Shown: positions 1 to 6,596 of the stretch, piece by piece
How positions within the stretch are numbered: position 1 is the first letter of the stretch
Layout: every line of letters begins with the position of its first letter
The notes under the pieces: model-generated
What the model saw: the letters and a program-made list of their open reading frames with translations, nothing else
What the model was told of the DNA's origin: nothing
Databases searched by the model: none
Translations under genes and position numbers: made by a program
Source: Nitrososphaerales archaeon TH703
Lineage (GTDB): Archaea; Thermoproteota; Nitrososphaeria; Nitrososphaerales; Nitrososphaeraceae
Length of the DNA: 9,684 bases
Reading direction: 5' to 3'
NCBI GenBank assembly: GCA_014523525.1
Contig: JAATVL010000094.1
Location: 1-9,684, forward strand

Positions 1-116
1 AATAATGCCAGTGCTTTTTATTTTGTTACTCTGCAAGGACTTAATATGATCAAAATCATCATTCATATAATTTATGCATATGGATAAAATTATCTGAAAA
101 ATTATCTCCAAGAAGA

Positions 117-251
117 ATGTACGATGCAATAAAGCAATGTGTAGGCGGAGCTTGTATGACTTGTGGAGAAATTCCAACTAAAATGATAAGTTATGATGTG
201 GGAGATGCTAAACTAATAGAAAAATACTGTGATAGGTGTTTTAACAAATGA
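117..251 (+). CDS. zinc-ribbon-like microprotein, 44 aa
   Basis: This ORF starts at an ATG and encodes 44 residues. Two Cys pairs are visible: C13-x2-C16, with an extra C8 before it in a CVGGAC context, and C38-x2-C41 near the C-terminus in YCDRCF. That is the ligand spacing of a small zinc ribbon, so a structural zinc site is likely. The middle is short and carries no recognisable domain. No in-frame ATG lies upstream back to the stop at 42-44, so the start is fixed. A TATA-like stretch (about 71-80) lies 35-45 nt upstream, predicting a short leader. Its stop overlaps the start of the next micro-ORF (ATGA), suggesting coupled translation. Small zinc-ribbon proteins are common in archaea, often as nucleic-acid-binding or adaptor proteins. 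The specific role is unknown. Confidence 0.6.
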   Translation: MYDAIKQCVGGACMTCGEIPTKMISYDVGDAKLIEKYCDRCFNK

Positions 252-340
252 GACAAATTAGGAAACAGAAAACATTCGGCATAATAAGAGGTTCACCAGA
301 GGATGATGAAGAGCATTTCATACCCATCTTTAATTATTAA
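248..340 (+). CDS. possible translationally coupled micro-ORF, 30 aa
   Basis: This ATG-started ORF overlaps the stop of the zinc-ribbon microprotein in an ATGA arrangement. The product is 30 residues: a basic N-terminus (MRQIRKQK), then an acidic patch (PEDDEEH), ending in FIPIFNY. No family is recognised. The only support is the overlap geometry and the composition change from basic to acidic. It may be spurious. Confidence 0.25.
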   Translation: MRQIRKQKTFGIIRGSPEDDEEHFIPIFNY

Positions 341-508
341 TTCAAGACGGCTTAGCAAGGTTTGTCGTAGTACTACAAAGGCTTATCCTGTGAGGAATAG
401 ACCAAGGTTTAAAATCAATTATGATTAATATTATAATGTTATGATACAATTGTCTAAATGAGAAAATTAAATTTTGATAGATTTTACTTTGATGACTGTA
501 CTAGATTC
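341..508. other. AT-rich intergenic stretch with no supported gene
   Basis: Only short ORFs of about 20 codons or fewer are present, such as an ATG at 458 giving 20 residues. A small palindrome GTAGTACTAC lies at about 368-377. I see no tRNA-like cloverleaf and no other structure I can defend. Confidence 0.4.
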
Positions 509-518
509 TTTATATATT
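509..518 (+). promoter_or_regulatory. TATA box for the metallophosphoesterase gene
   Basis: TTTATATATT matches an archaeal TATA box. Its centre predicts transcription starting near 540, which would make the TTG at 542 (or nearby TTG 533) an essentially leaderless start. Confidence 0.5.
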
Positions 519-532
519 GAATTAATTTATAT

Positions 533-1618
533 TTGCTACCCTTGGAAGGAAACAGATACTTAATATTTATTATGGTAACCTTATCAATTACTCTTATTTC
601 TGTGACTATCGTAGATTTACCTATTGTTTCGGGATCCTCAATCACTAGCACTTTTCCAAATATAGTACGCGTAAATTATTATGTTACTACTGAGGGGGAT
701 TCCAGTGGAATGAGAAATGGTCAACCTATGTTTCCAGATTTAGAGATATGTGGCGACGGACAGGATAATGATGGCAATGGACTTGTTGATGAGAATTGTC
801 CAATTGAATCTCCTTCAGGCGATAAGCCGTCTGTTAATTTTGATACATCAAAGACCTTACGGTTTGCAGTAGTTGGAGATATAGATTCTAATTCTGGGTT
901 GACTACTCAATTGGATATTGCAAACCAATACAATGTCCAGGCATTGATACTAACAGGTGACTTCGAATACACCAACGGGAACAAAGTTTTATCGGATCTT
1001 GAATCCCATGGATTCACGAAAGCAAATGCGGACATTGTCGTAGGAAATCATGATTCAGAACAAGATGTGAAAGCGTGGTTAAATGAGGAGAGGACATTTG
1101 GACAACTTAATTTTGCTTTTTCTGGTGATAGACTGGCTTTGTTCAACATAGATGCAAATACAAAGTTCGATTGTTCTAGTCCCCAGTTTGAAATTTTGAA
1201 ATCACAAATTGAATCCAGTAACGCATGGTACAAATTTGCTGTAGTTCATCAGCCGTTCGTTACTGTAAAAAGTCATCATCCACCTAATGGAGAATTCAAT
1301 TGTTATGATCCTGTGTTTAGGGCAGGAGGAATTGATGGAGTACTACAATCACATAATCACAACTATCAGAGATTCGACGTTGATGGTCTGCTATATGGTG
1401 TATTTGGTACGGGGACGCATGATACTGGTTCCAGTATGTATCCAATAGAGTCTGACAATTGGAATGGAAATTCGTGCATAAAATGCATAACTGGTCAAAA
1501 CGGAATTACAATAATTGATCTACAAATTGATGACGAAACCTCAAAACATTTTGATGGATGGTTCATCAACATGAACAACAAAGTACTAGATAGTTTTCAA
1601 AAATCTAATTTACCCTAA
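533..1618 (+). CDS. exported purple-acid-phosphatase-like metallophosphoesterase with MopE-type metal-binding motif
   Basis: This is a calcineurin-like phosphoesterase predicted to hydrolyse phosphomonoesters outside the membrane. Residues 1-35 are an export signal: a short charged start, then a hydrophobic run at about 11-32. Residues 73-89 carry an acidic Asp/Asn/Gly motif bounded by Cys73 and Cys89 (CGDGQDND...LVDENC), like the metal-binding motif of MopE-type proteins. The catalytic domain follows from about 109: GDID (115-118), GDFEY (142-146), GNHD (171-174), H239 in AVVHQP, and HNH (274-276) in SHNHNYQR. GDxxY with a Tyr ligand is the purple acid phosphatase pattern and suggests a Fe(III)-containing binuclear site. 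The first motif has Asp118 where the classical superfamily has His, and Ser273 replaces the Gly of GHxH. The start is uncertain: TTG 533, TTG 542 (favoured by the TATA box) or ATG 572, which would lose the charged n-region. It is probably monocistronic. Confidence 0.85.
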   Translation: MLPLEGNRYLIFIMVTLSITLISVTIVDLPIVSGSSITSTFPNIVRVNYYVTTEGDSSGMRNGQPMFPDLEICGDGQDNDGNGLVDENCPIESPSGDKPSVNFDTSKTLRFAVVGDIDSNSGLTTQLDIANQYNVQALILTGDFEYTNGNKVLSDLESHGFTKANADIVVGNHDSEQDVKAWLNEERTFGQLNFAFSGDRLALFNIDANTKFDCSSPQFEILKSQIESSNAWYKFAVVHQPFVTVKSHHPPNGEFNCYDPVFRAGGIDGVLQSHNHNYQRFDVDGLLYGVFGTGTHDTGSSMYPIESDNWNGNSCIKCITGQNGITIIDLQIDDETSKHFDGWFINMNNKVLDSFQKSNLP

Positions 1619-1881
1619 ATACTTTAACCTATTAGCAGTAGACCTTCAACCCTAAACTTTCACAAAATACCTAATAATTGGAATTAGTTATTCAGATAAC
1701 CGTACAAGAACACTTAAGTTCTATAATCCTGATTATATGTAAATGAGACGAATATCCATTGTTAATGTTGTTGACCAAGGATACTACGTAAATTACATTA
1801 TTTATTTTCTTTAGTGATCGGGTGTGGTCATGGACATAATCTTATCACTAATTCATCAGATACCAGTCTAGGATCTAACAG
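1619..1881. other. intergenic region, no convincing gene
   Basis: This region separates the phosphoesterase from the degraded membrane-protein gene. An ATG at 1743 gives 23 codons and one at 1830 gives 13 (MDIILSLIHQIPV then TAG). The second is in frame with the downstream membrane ORF and might be its broken 5' end. Nothing else can be supported. Confidence 0.35.
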
Positions 1882-2132
1882 TTGATCCTGTATGTTGTAG
1901 CCACCTTAATCGCGGCAGAATTAATTGCGTTTTAGGTGTCTTCAACATAAAGACTGGTCTAATCAATTTGAAATATGCCATTGTTGTGTTCTCTCTATTT
2001 TGTGCATTCCTTATATCCGAAAATTTAGAACACTTGTTTTCATTAGATAATCCATCCACTGATATAATTATTCCCGCTACAGGGCTGAGCATTCTGATAA
2101 TTTTGTTTGTAGCGATGACCAAGAAAAATTAA
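1882..2132 (+). pseudogene. frameshifted small membrane-protein gene (probable pseudogene)
   Basis: Two overlapping reading frames together read as one hydrophobic protein. In one frame, 1882-1932 gives a membrane-like LILYVVATLIAAELIAF, then TAG. In the next frame, 1932-2132 continues with LGVFNIKTGLINLKYAI, a second hydrophobic stretch, an acidic linker (SENLEHLF) and a third stretch (PATGLSILIILFVAM) ending TKKN. Adding one T to the TTTT run at 1930-1933 joins them into about 83 residues with three membrane segments. An in-frame TAG at 1869-1871 and TAA at 1876-1878 block upstream extension, and no ATG is available; TTG 1882 is the only obvious start. The family is not recognised. Alternatives are a sequencing error in the T run or a 54-residue protein from TTG 1968. 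Confidence 0.4.
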
Positions 2133-2385
2133 TTAAATTAATTCAGTTAGACATTTGGATCACAAGATTTAATTAAAGAATATTGCTAAGCAACTGATGG
2201 CTTTGACGCCGACTGGATGATGAACAAGAAACAATCAGGTTCCATCAGTTGCTATGTTTAGGGACAATATTATGCTGCTCTGTTCTATTTAAGGGTGGCG
2301 TAATATACTTAATTTATAAAACATTAATTATGTTTTGTTTGAATTTTGCCATGCACGGTAAAAAAATATAGCATGGATATCCATT
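2133..2385. other. gene-free AT-rich region with a long-loop inverted repeat
   Basis: Only micro-ORFs of under 20 codons are present. The region contains the perfect 12-bp inverted repeat listed separately. It also has a good TATA-like element at about 2313-2322 (ATTTATAAAA), followed by an ATG giving just 13 codons (2330s), and a small inverted pair CCATGC/GCATGG (about 2348-2376). It could contain an unannotated small RNA, but nothing here proves one. Confidence 0.35.
2189..2253. repeat. perfect 12-bp inverted repeat with 41-nt loop
   Basis: AGCAACTGATGG at 2189-2200 is the exact reverse complement of CCATCAGTTGCT at 2242-2253. The arms could form a 12-bp stem closing a 41-nt loop in RNA from either strand, or could be the ends of a very small decayed element. 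No T-run follows, so it does not look like a terminator. The loop contains ATGATGA, resembling a C box, but no properly spaced D box. Confidence 0.55.
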
Positions 2386-2568
2386 CTAGGAACAGCGATA
2401 ATTGCGACGATAAATAGTAAAAACAATTACAAGTGAAAAACACATATACAAATGCATTACTGGAGATTTCACGATACCCACTAAGATAAAAGAAGTTGTT
2501 ATTTTTACCTCTCTGTTTGAAAAAGGCCGTTCTTCAGCAATTTCTTTTATGGGATTCACTTGTATCAA
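2386..2568 (-). CDS. doubtful small membrane protein, 60 aa
   Basis: This minus-strand ORF starts at TTG and reads 60 residues: a polar, charged N-terminal half (NPIKEIAEERPFSNREVK), then a hydrophobic C-terminal part (about 28-53) with one probable membrane helix, ending in basic YRRNYR. The frame stays open upstream to about 2616 but contains no ATG. A weak TATA-like element on the minus strand (about 2618-2626) would place transcription start near 2595. No family is recognised. It may be a real orphan, a decayed gene or a chance ORF. Confidence 0.25.
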   Translation of the reverse strand: MIQVNPIKEIAEERPFSNREVKITTSFILVGIVKSPVMHLYMCFSLVIVFTIYRRNYRCS

Positions 2569-2662
2569 GGATATGCGCTTAGTAAAGGTTGATTTTTGTG
2601 GTGTGACGTTTACATCTTAATAAATTGCTATCAGGAAACGCAAATTCAATTGGTACATATAC

Positions 2663-3913
2663 CTATGTTCCTTCACTAAATCCAGTCAAATACGTATTTT
2701 GCTCTTCAGTAAGAATATCTATATTAATGTCCATCGATTCTAATTTTGCTCTTGCAATTTCCTGATCCTGTGATCTTTCAATTTCATATACCGCAGGAGA
2801 AAGTGATCCCTTTGATTGAACCAGTTTAATAGATGAGAGTAGCTGATTTGCAAAGCTCATGTCCATTACCTCAGAAGGATGACCTTCAGCAGCGACGAGA
2901 TTCACTAATCGCCCTTCTGCAATGAGATATAGGTTTGTTCCTTTCTTAAGTTTGTACTCTGTTGTGTTCTCATTAACTTGCTTTACTAATATAGAGTTTG
3001 ATTTAAGTGCATCAATAGAAATCTCTACATTGAAATGTCCTGCATTAGCCAGAATGCTTCCATTTTTCATTTGCAAAAAATGTTCCTCTCTTATTACATC
3101 CTTGCAGCCCGTTGTAGTGATAAATAAGTCACCTGTCATAGCCGCAGACGCCATAGGAAGAACAGAGTAACCATCCAATTTTGCTTTCAATGCTGCAATT
3201 GGATCAATTTCTGTTATTATGACATTTGCACCCAGTCCCGCTGCTCTTCTTGCAACTCCTTTTCCGACATGTCCATATCCTGACACAACGACATTCTTGC
3301 CTGAAATCAGAATGTTGGTAGCCCTAATTATACCGTCTAAGGCTGACTGACCTGTACCATAAACATTATCAAAATCATGTTTTGTCTCAGCATCATTTAC
3401 AGCCATTATCGGATATTTTAGCTTACCATTTTTTTCCATCGCACGTAATCTAATCACTCCAGTAGTAGTTTCTTCTGTTCCACCATAAACTTCTGATAGA
3501 TTTCCACTCGAATTGTGCATTTCGACAGTTAGGTCGGCTCCATCATCAATTGTAATATTAGGTCTTATTGACATTGTTGAATGAATATCATCATAATACT
3601 GTTCATTTGAAACACCTCTACTTGCAAATATTGAGATTCCTTCATTAACGAGTGCCGCGGCAACATCGTCTTGTGTACTCAAAGGATTGCAACCACACCA
3701 AGCTAAATCAGCTCCTAAATCACATAATGTACGAATCAATACTCCAGTTTCTTTTGTAACGTGCAAACAACCGGCAATCTTAACGCCATTTAAGGGACTA
3801 TCATCTTTTAATTTTTTTTTAAGATTAGATAATACTGGCATATGGACCTGAGCCCAATCAATCTTTTTCTTCCCTTGTTCAGCTAAATTAAGGTCTTTGA
3901 TTCGGTATTTCAT
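2663..3913 (-). CDS. ahcY: adenosylhomocysteinase (S-adenosylhomocysteine hydrolase)
   Basis: This cytosolic NAD-dependent enzyme converts S-adenosylhomocysteine reversibly to adenosine and homocysteine. It removes the inhibitory product of methyltransferases and feeds the methyl cycle. The 416-residue length is typical of the archaeal form. Family motifs appear in order: HVTKETGVL (51-59) and DDGADL (123-128) for substrate binding, then GTGQSALDGI (186-195), where bacterial and eukaryotic enzymes have a Cys/Arg-containing version. The NAD Rossmann loop is SGYGHVGKG (211-219), NAGHFNVEI is at 290-298, and AEGRLVNLVAAEGHP is at 332-346. The ATG start follows a minus-strand TATA-like element (3937-3945) at the distance expected for a leaderless transcript. 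The C-terminus ends without the Lys/Tyr tail of longer homologues. The gene is divergent from the TIGR00725 protein and appears monocistronic. Confidence 0.95.
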   Translation of the reverse strand: MKYRIKDLNLAEQGKKKIDWAQVHMPVLSNLKKKLKDDSPLNGVKIAGCLHVTKETGVLIRTLCDLGADLAWCGCNPLSTQDDVAAALVNEGISIFASRGVSNEQYYDDIHSTMSIRPNITIDDGADLTVEMHNSSGNLSEVYGGTEETTTGVIRLRAMEKNGKLKYPIMAVNDAETKHDFDNVYGTGQSALDGIIRATNILISGKNVVVSGYGHVGKGVARRAAGLGANVIITEIDPIAALKAKLDGYSVLPMASAAMTGDLFITTTGCKDVIREEHFLQMKNGSILANAGHFNVEISIDALKSNSILVKQVNENTTEYKLKKGTNLYLIAEGRLVNLVAAEGHPSEVMDMSFANQLLSSIKLVQSKGSLSPAVYEIERSQDQEIARAKLESMDINIDILTEEQNTYLTGFSEGT

Positions 3914-3936
3914 TCATCTCTGTGATATATACGAGA

Positions 3937-3945
3937 CATATTATT
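3937..3945 (-). promoter_or_regulatory. TATA-like element for ahcY
   Basis: The minus strand reads AATAATATG, centred about 27 nt upstream of the ahcY start codon, which fits a leaderless archaeal transcript. A second TATA-like stretch (GTATATATC, about 3923-3931) lies too close to the start codon to serve it. Confidence 0.4.
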
Positions 3946-4054
3946 CTTCACCTTAAATTAGATATTTCCTGAAGTTTATTATGGTTACTTGTTACATTGC
4001 AAATGATTCCACCATTTTAGTTGTAATGTAGGATTCATTGAGGCCATATGCAAT

Positions 4055-4067
4055 CCCCAATGAGGGG
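4055..4067. repeat. short GC hairpin in the ahcY divergent promoter region
   Basis: CCCC-AATGA-GGGG forms a compact 4-bp stem and 5-nt loop in an otherwise AT-rich 207-bp divergent intergenic region. It lies about 145 nt upstream of ahcY and 55 nt upstream of the plus-strand gene, so it could be an operator or chance. It does not resemble the bacterial SAH riboswitch as far as I can judge. Confidence 0.3.
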
Positions 4068-4090
4068 CTACGCCAAACTAATATCACAAT

Positions 4091-4098
4091 AAATATAT
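4091..4098 (+). promoter_or_regulatory. TATA box for the TIGR00725 gene
   Basis: AAATATAT is centred about 26 nt upstream of the ATG at 4121. That predicts transcription beginning at the start codon itself, a leaderless mRNA. Confidence 0.55.
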
Positions 4099-4120
4099 GA
4101 AATAATTTATCGAGAAAATC

Positions 4121-4633
4121 ATGAGAAGGCTTCAAATCGCAGTTATAGGATACAACCAAGATAAATCAAATGAGAAAACAAACAAAATAGCATATGAGGT
4201 TGGAACTGAAATCGCTAAGGCAGGTGCTATACTAATTTGTGGGGGTCTTGGAGGTGTCATGGAATATGCTTGTAAAGGCGCAAAAGAGCATGGAGGTTTA
4301 ACAGTAGGAATCATTCCTCAAGAAGAAGTTCAGTTTGCAAATAAGTTTTGTGACGTAGTAGTTGCAACAGGAATAGGTTATGCCAGAGACTTTGTTATTT
4401 CAACATCCGCAGATGGGATTATTGCCGTTGGTGGAGGTGTAGGAACTTTAATAGAGCTATGCGTTGGATATATGTTAAAAAAAATATTAGTAACAATACC
4501 CAGCAGTGGAGGTACTGCTGAAAAGTTTGGTGGAAGATATCTTGATGACAGGAAGAGAGTGTTTATCCAAACTTCACAAAACGCATATTCTGCGGTCAAA
4601 GTAATCTCAGAGTATTTTGGATCAAAACAATAG
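4121..4633 (+). CDS. TIGR00725 family protein (LOG/SLOG Rossmann-fold, nucleotide-binding)
   Basis: This 170-residue cytosolic protein has the LOG/DprA-like (SLOG) Rossmann fold. Visible signatures are an N-terminal beta-strand IAVIGYN (6-12), GGLGGVMEYACKGA (41-54), TGIGYARDF (83-91), where the family usually has an ARN motif, and VGGGVGTLIEL (103-113), the phosphate-binding loop followed by the conserved Glu112. Relatives include cytokinin-activating phosphoribohydrolases (LOG). The TIGR00725 branch lacks an assigned substrate, so nucleotide or nucleotide-sugar binding is inferred from the fold only. The ATG start fits a leaderless transcript. The gene is divergent from ahcY and converges on the dehydrogenase gene with a 39-nt gap. 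A link to adenosine released by AhcY is tempting, but the arrangement alone does not show it. Confidence 0.9.
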   Translation: MRRLQIAVIGYNQDKSNEKTNKIAYEVGTEIAKAGAILICGGLGGVMEYACKGAKEHGGLTVGIIPQEEVQFANKFCDVVVATGIGYARDFVISTSADGIIAVGGGVGTLIELCVGYMLKKILVTIPSSGGTAEKFGGRYLDDRKRVFIQTSQNAYSAVKVISEYFGSKQ

Positions 4634-4672
4634 CAACACCAATACGTGCAAAAAATGGAAATAAATCATGAA

Positions 4673-5839
4673 TTACGCTGAAAATGATTTTAAATAAGGA
4701 TCAGGCGCGTAGAATGATCCGTTTCTTTCTTGCAACTGATTCAATGTATTTATGATTTTTTCATAACCAAACTCTTTTCCAATCTCAAATAGATCTTTTT
4801 TAATACCCATTCCAAGTTTTAGAGCTAATTCCACATCCTCTTTCGTGCAAACATTATTGGAAATAAGCCATGCAGCATTATTAATCGCAACTGATAGAAT
4901 CCTAATTGGGTCATATTGTTTGGCTTCCTCTTCAGAGAGTGGAATCCTCTCATAGTTCTTGTCACCATATGAATAGAAACCGTCTCCTGATTTTTTACCG
5001 TATTTTCCTGATGAAAATAACTCTTCTATTTTAGGATGGGGGTTTACTACTTTCTTATCACGAGAGTACATTTCAACAGTTGCTTTGTAAATAACATCAA
5101 GACCAGTATAGTCTGCCAATTCAAATATACCCATTGGTAGGAACATTTTGAATTTCACAGATGAGTCAATTTGGGTCATACTTTTGCCGTCACTTTCCAA
5201 ACAGTATGCTGCCTCGTGCACCAACGGTATGAATATTCTATTTACAATAAATCCAGGAACATCCTTGTTACACAAAATAGGATCTTTTCCTAGAGATTTT
5301 ACAAAATTGATTCCAACATCAACAATTGAATTGTCAGTTCTTGCTCCTGGTATAACCTCCACTAATTTCATCAATTGTGGCGGATTAAAGAAATGTAATC
5401 CTATAAATCTTTCCGGTCTACTGGTCAGTTGAGATATTTCACTAATTGGTAAAGTGCTAGTATTCGATGAATAAATTGTACTTTCTTGAGCAAATTGATC
5501 CACCTCTGAATAAACCTTTTTCTTGAGAATGAGATCCTCTGGAACTGCTTCGATAAGCAAGTCAGTGTCAACTAACGCATCTTTCAGGTCGACAATAGGT
5601 TTTATTCTGCCATAAATCTTGTCTGATTGTTGCTTGTTTATCTTATTTTTTTCAACCAGTTTATCTAAGGACCACCTTATTTTATTCATGGCACTATCTA
5701 AGAATCTTTCCTCTATGTCACGTAATATTACATCATAACCATTCATTGCTGAAATCTGTGCTATACCATGACCCATTATTCCGGAACCCACTACTGTGAT
5801 ATTATTTATGTTTGGCAACGGTAATACTCCAAAATTCAT
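4673..5839 (-). CDS. 3-hydroxyacyl-CoA dehydrogenase (3-hydroxybutyryl-CoA dehydrogenase type)
   Basis: This NAD-dependent enzyme oxidises (S)-3-hydroxyacyl-CoA to 3-oxoacyl-CoA. In ammonia-oxidising archaea this activity supplies the 3-hydroxybutyryl-CoA to acetoacetyl-CoA step of the 3-hydroxypropionate/4-hydroxybutyrate carbon fixation cycle. Assigning it to that pathway is inference from the likely host. The 388 residues hold an NAD-binding domain with GSGIMGHG (18-25), a D41 after the second strand that fits NAD preference, EAVPED (97-102), SSNTSTL (124-130), the catalytic HFFNP (149-153) and VPGFIVNR (194-201). The C-terminal 3HCDH domain has DYTGLD (243-248) and GKKSGDGFYSY (281-291). 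A further helical segment of about 90 residues (299-388) resembles a second 3HCDH repeat, making it longer than the roughly 280-residue bacterial enzymes. It has no hydratase domain. Confidence 0.92.
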   Translation of the reverse strand: MNFGVLPLPNINNITVVGSGIMGHGIAQISAMNGYDVILRDIEERFLDSAMNKIRWSLDKLVEKNKINKQQSDKIYGRIKPIVDLKDALVDTDLLIEAVPEDLILKKKVYSEVDQFAQESTIYSSNTSTLPISEISQLTSRPERFIGLHFFNPPQLMKLVEVIPGARTDNSIVDVGINFVKSLGKDPILCNKDVPGFIVNRIFIPLVHEAAYCLESDGKSMTQIDSSVKFKMFLPMGIFELADYTGLDVIYKATVEMYSRDKKVVNPHPKIEELFSSGKYGKKSGDGFYSYGDKNYERIPLSEEEAKQYDPIRILSVAINNAAWLISNNVCTKEDVELALKLGMGIKKDLFEIGKEFGYEKIINTLNQLQERNGSFYAPDPYLKSFSA

Positions 5840-5865
5840 GATTTTTAATGTTACGATTTTGATTC

Positions 5866-5880
5866 AAAATAATAATAAAT
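5866..5880 (-). promoter_or_regulatory. AT-rich TATA-like element for the dehydrogenase gene
   Basis: The minus strand reads ATTTATTATTATTTT about 27-40 nt upstream of the ATG at 5839, a suitable place for a TATA box giving a very short leader. The exact box cannot be chosen by eye. Confidence 0.3.
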
Positions 5881-5933
5881 CGGAATTCTCGAAACCGTTT
5901 TATTGTTAGTCATATATCTTGTATAAATTATAG

Positions 5934-6458
5934 TTGATACGAGCGTTTGCACTTTTACTAAATCAAGATGATCCAAGAAAATGCACCGCATTGAAACTGA
6001 TCAAATTTGGTACTGTTATGCCTACCAGGGTCATAAAACATAACATGCTAGTCTTAAATCCTTTTGCAGGTCAAGTTGTTTGCAAAACAGATAAAAATTT
6101 GGTCGATTCCCTATGTGTTATTGACTGTTCTTGGAATAAGGCCCAAGCAGTCTTGACAAACTACAAATTTTTGAAAAAAGGAGTTGTTAGAAGAATCCCT
6201 GCTCTATTGGCAGGAAATCCAGTAAACTACGCAAGGCTTGGTAGACTATCAAGCGTTGAATCTATGTCAGCATGTTACTACGTACTCGGAGAAAAAAAAT
6301 TTGCGTACAGTTTACTAAACAAATTCAAGTGGGGTCATACATTTATAGAATTAAATCATGATGCCTTAGAGGATTACTCAGCTGCGGACAATAGAGAAGA
6401 AGTAATGAAAATTGAAACAGAATACTTTGGAAACAAAATCGTGGAGAACAATGTTTAA
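5934..6458 (+). CDS. tsr3: Tsr3-type rRNA aminocarboxypropyltransferase (DUF367)
   Basis: This is a ribosome biogenesis enzyme. The Tsr3 family transfers the aminocarboxypropyl group of S-adenosylmethionine to a hypermodified small-subunit rRNA uridine. The 174 residues match the archaeal family throughout: QDDPRKCTALKL (11-22), LNPFAGQ (41-47), VIDCSWNKA (62-70), AGNPVNYARLGRLSSVES (93-110), ALYI-like YYVLGE (115-120) and KFKWGHTFIELN (130-141). The start must be the TTG at 5934: an in-frame TAG sits directly before it at 5931-5933, and the next Met (29) would delete the conserved DxPRKCT region. TATA-like TCATATAT (about 5910-5917) lies 20 nt upstream. Its SAM use connects it loosely with AhcY, since both concern SAM metabolism, but Tsr3 yields methylthioadenosine, not S-adenosylhomocysteine. 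It converges on the UPF0201 gene. Confidence 0.9.
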   Translation: MIRAFALLLNQDDPRKCTALKLIKFGTVMPTRVIKHNMLVLNPFAGQVVCKTDKNLVDSLCVIDCSWNKAQAVLTNYKFLKKGVVRRIPALLAGNPVNYARLGRLSSVESMSACYYVLGEKKFAYSLLNKFKWGHTFIELNHDALEDYSAADNREEVMKIETEYFGNKIVENNV

Positions 6459-6528
6459 TAGTGGATTATAGTTGTAAATTGATCGAATTTCATTATCGGT
6501 CATTTGCTATAGTTCCTAAATTTAGTAT

Positions 6529-6596
6529 ACATCCTGATTTGTAATGTAGTAATCTTGATAATATTTCGAACGTAAAATTAGGATGTTCTTTTATTT
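6529..6596 (+). terminator. terminator-like hairpin with U-rich tail downstream of tsr3
   Basis: ACATCCTGATTT (6529-6540) pairs with AAATTAGGATGT (6575-6586). Eleven pairs are Watson-Crick and the remaining one is G-U in the plus-strand RNA. The 34-nt loop is long for an intrinsic terminator, but a T-rich tail (TCTTTTATTT) follows at once. The tail overlaps the last codons of the convergent UPF0201 gene, which would end plus-strand transcription at that boundary. Confidence 0.4.

Noticed and set aside
1..87. Open frame from the window edge ending at TAA 85-87, possibly the tail of an upstream gene
   Set aside because: Only 28 codons, with low-complexity Ile-rich content and no recognisable domain end. 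It cannot be told from chance in AT-rich DNA.
341..420. Possible tRNA or structured RNA around the GTAGTACTAC palindrome
   Set aside because: No acceptor stem, T-loop GTTCRA block or cloverleaf could be folded by eye.
1868..2122. Minus-strand 84-codon ORF
   Set aside because: It lies opposite the better-supported plus-strand membrane segments. Its own product has no domain-like pattern and looks like an antisense shadow.
2211..2260. C/D box sRNA suggested by ATGATGA (2217-2223) near CTGA
   Set aside because: No D box lies at the right distance downstream, and no second C'/D' pair is present.
4020..4120. SAH or SAM riboswitch upstream of ahcY
   Set aside because: The GC hairpin lies far upstream and ahcY appears leaderless, so it would not be transcribed. 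I see no known riboswitch core.
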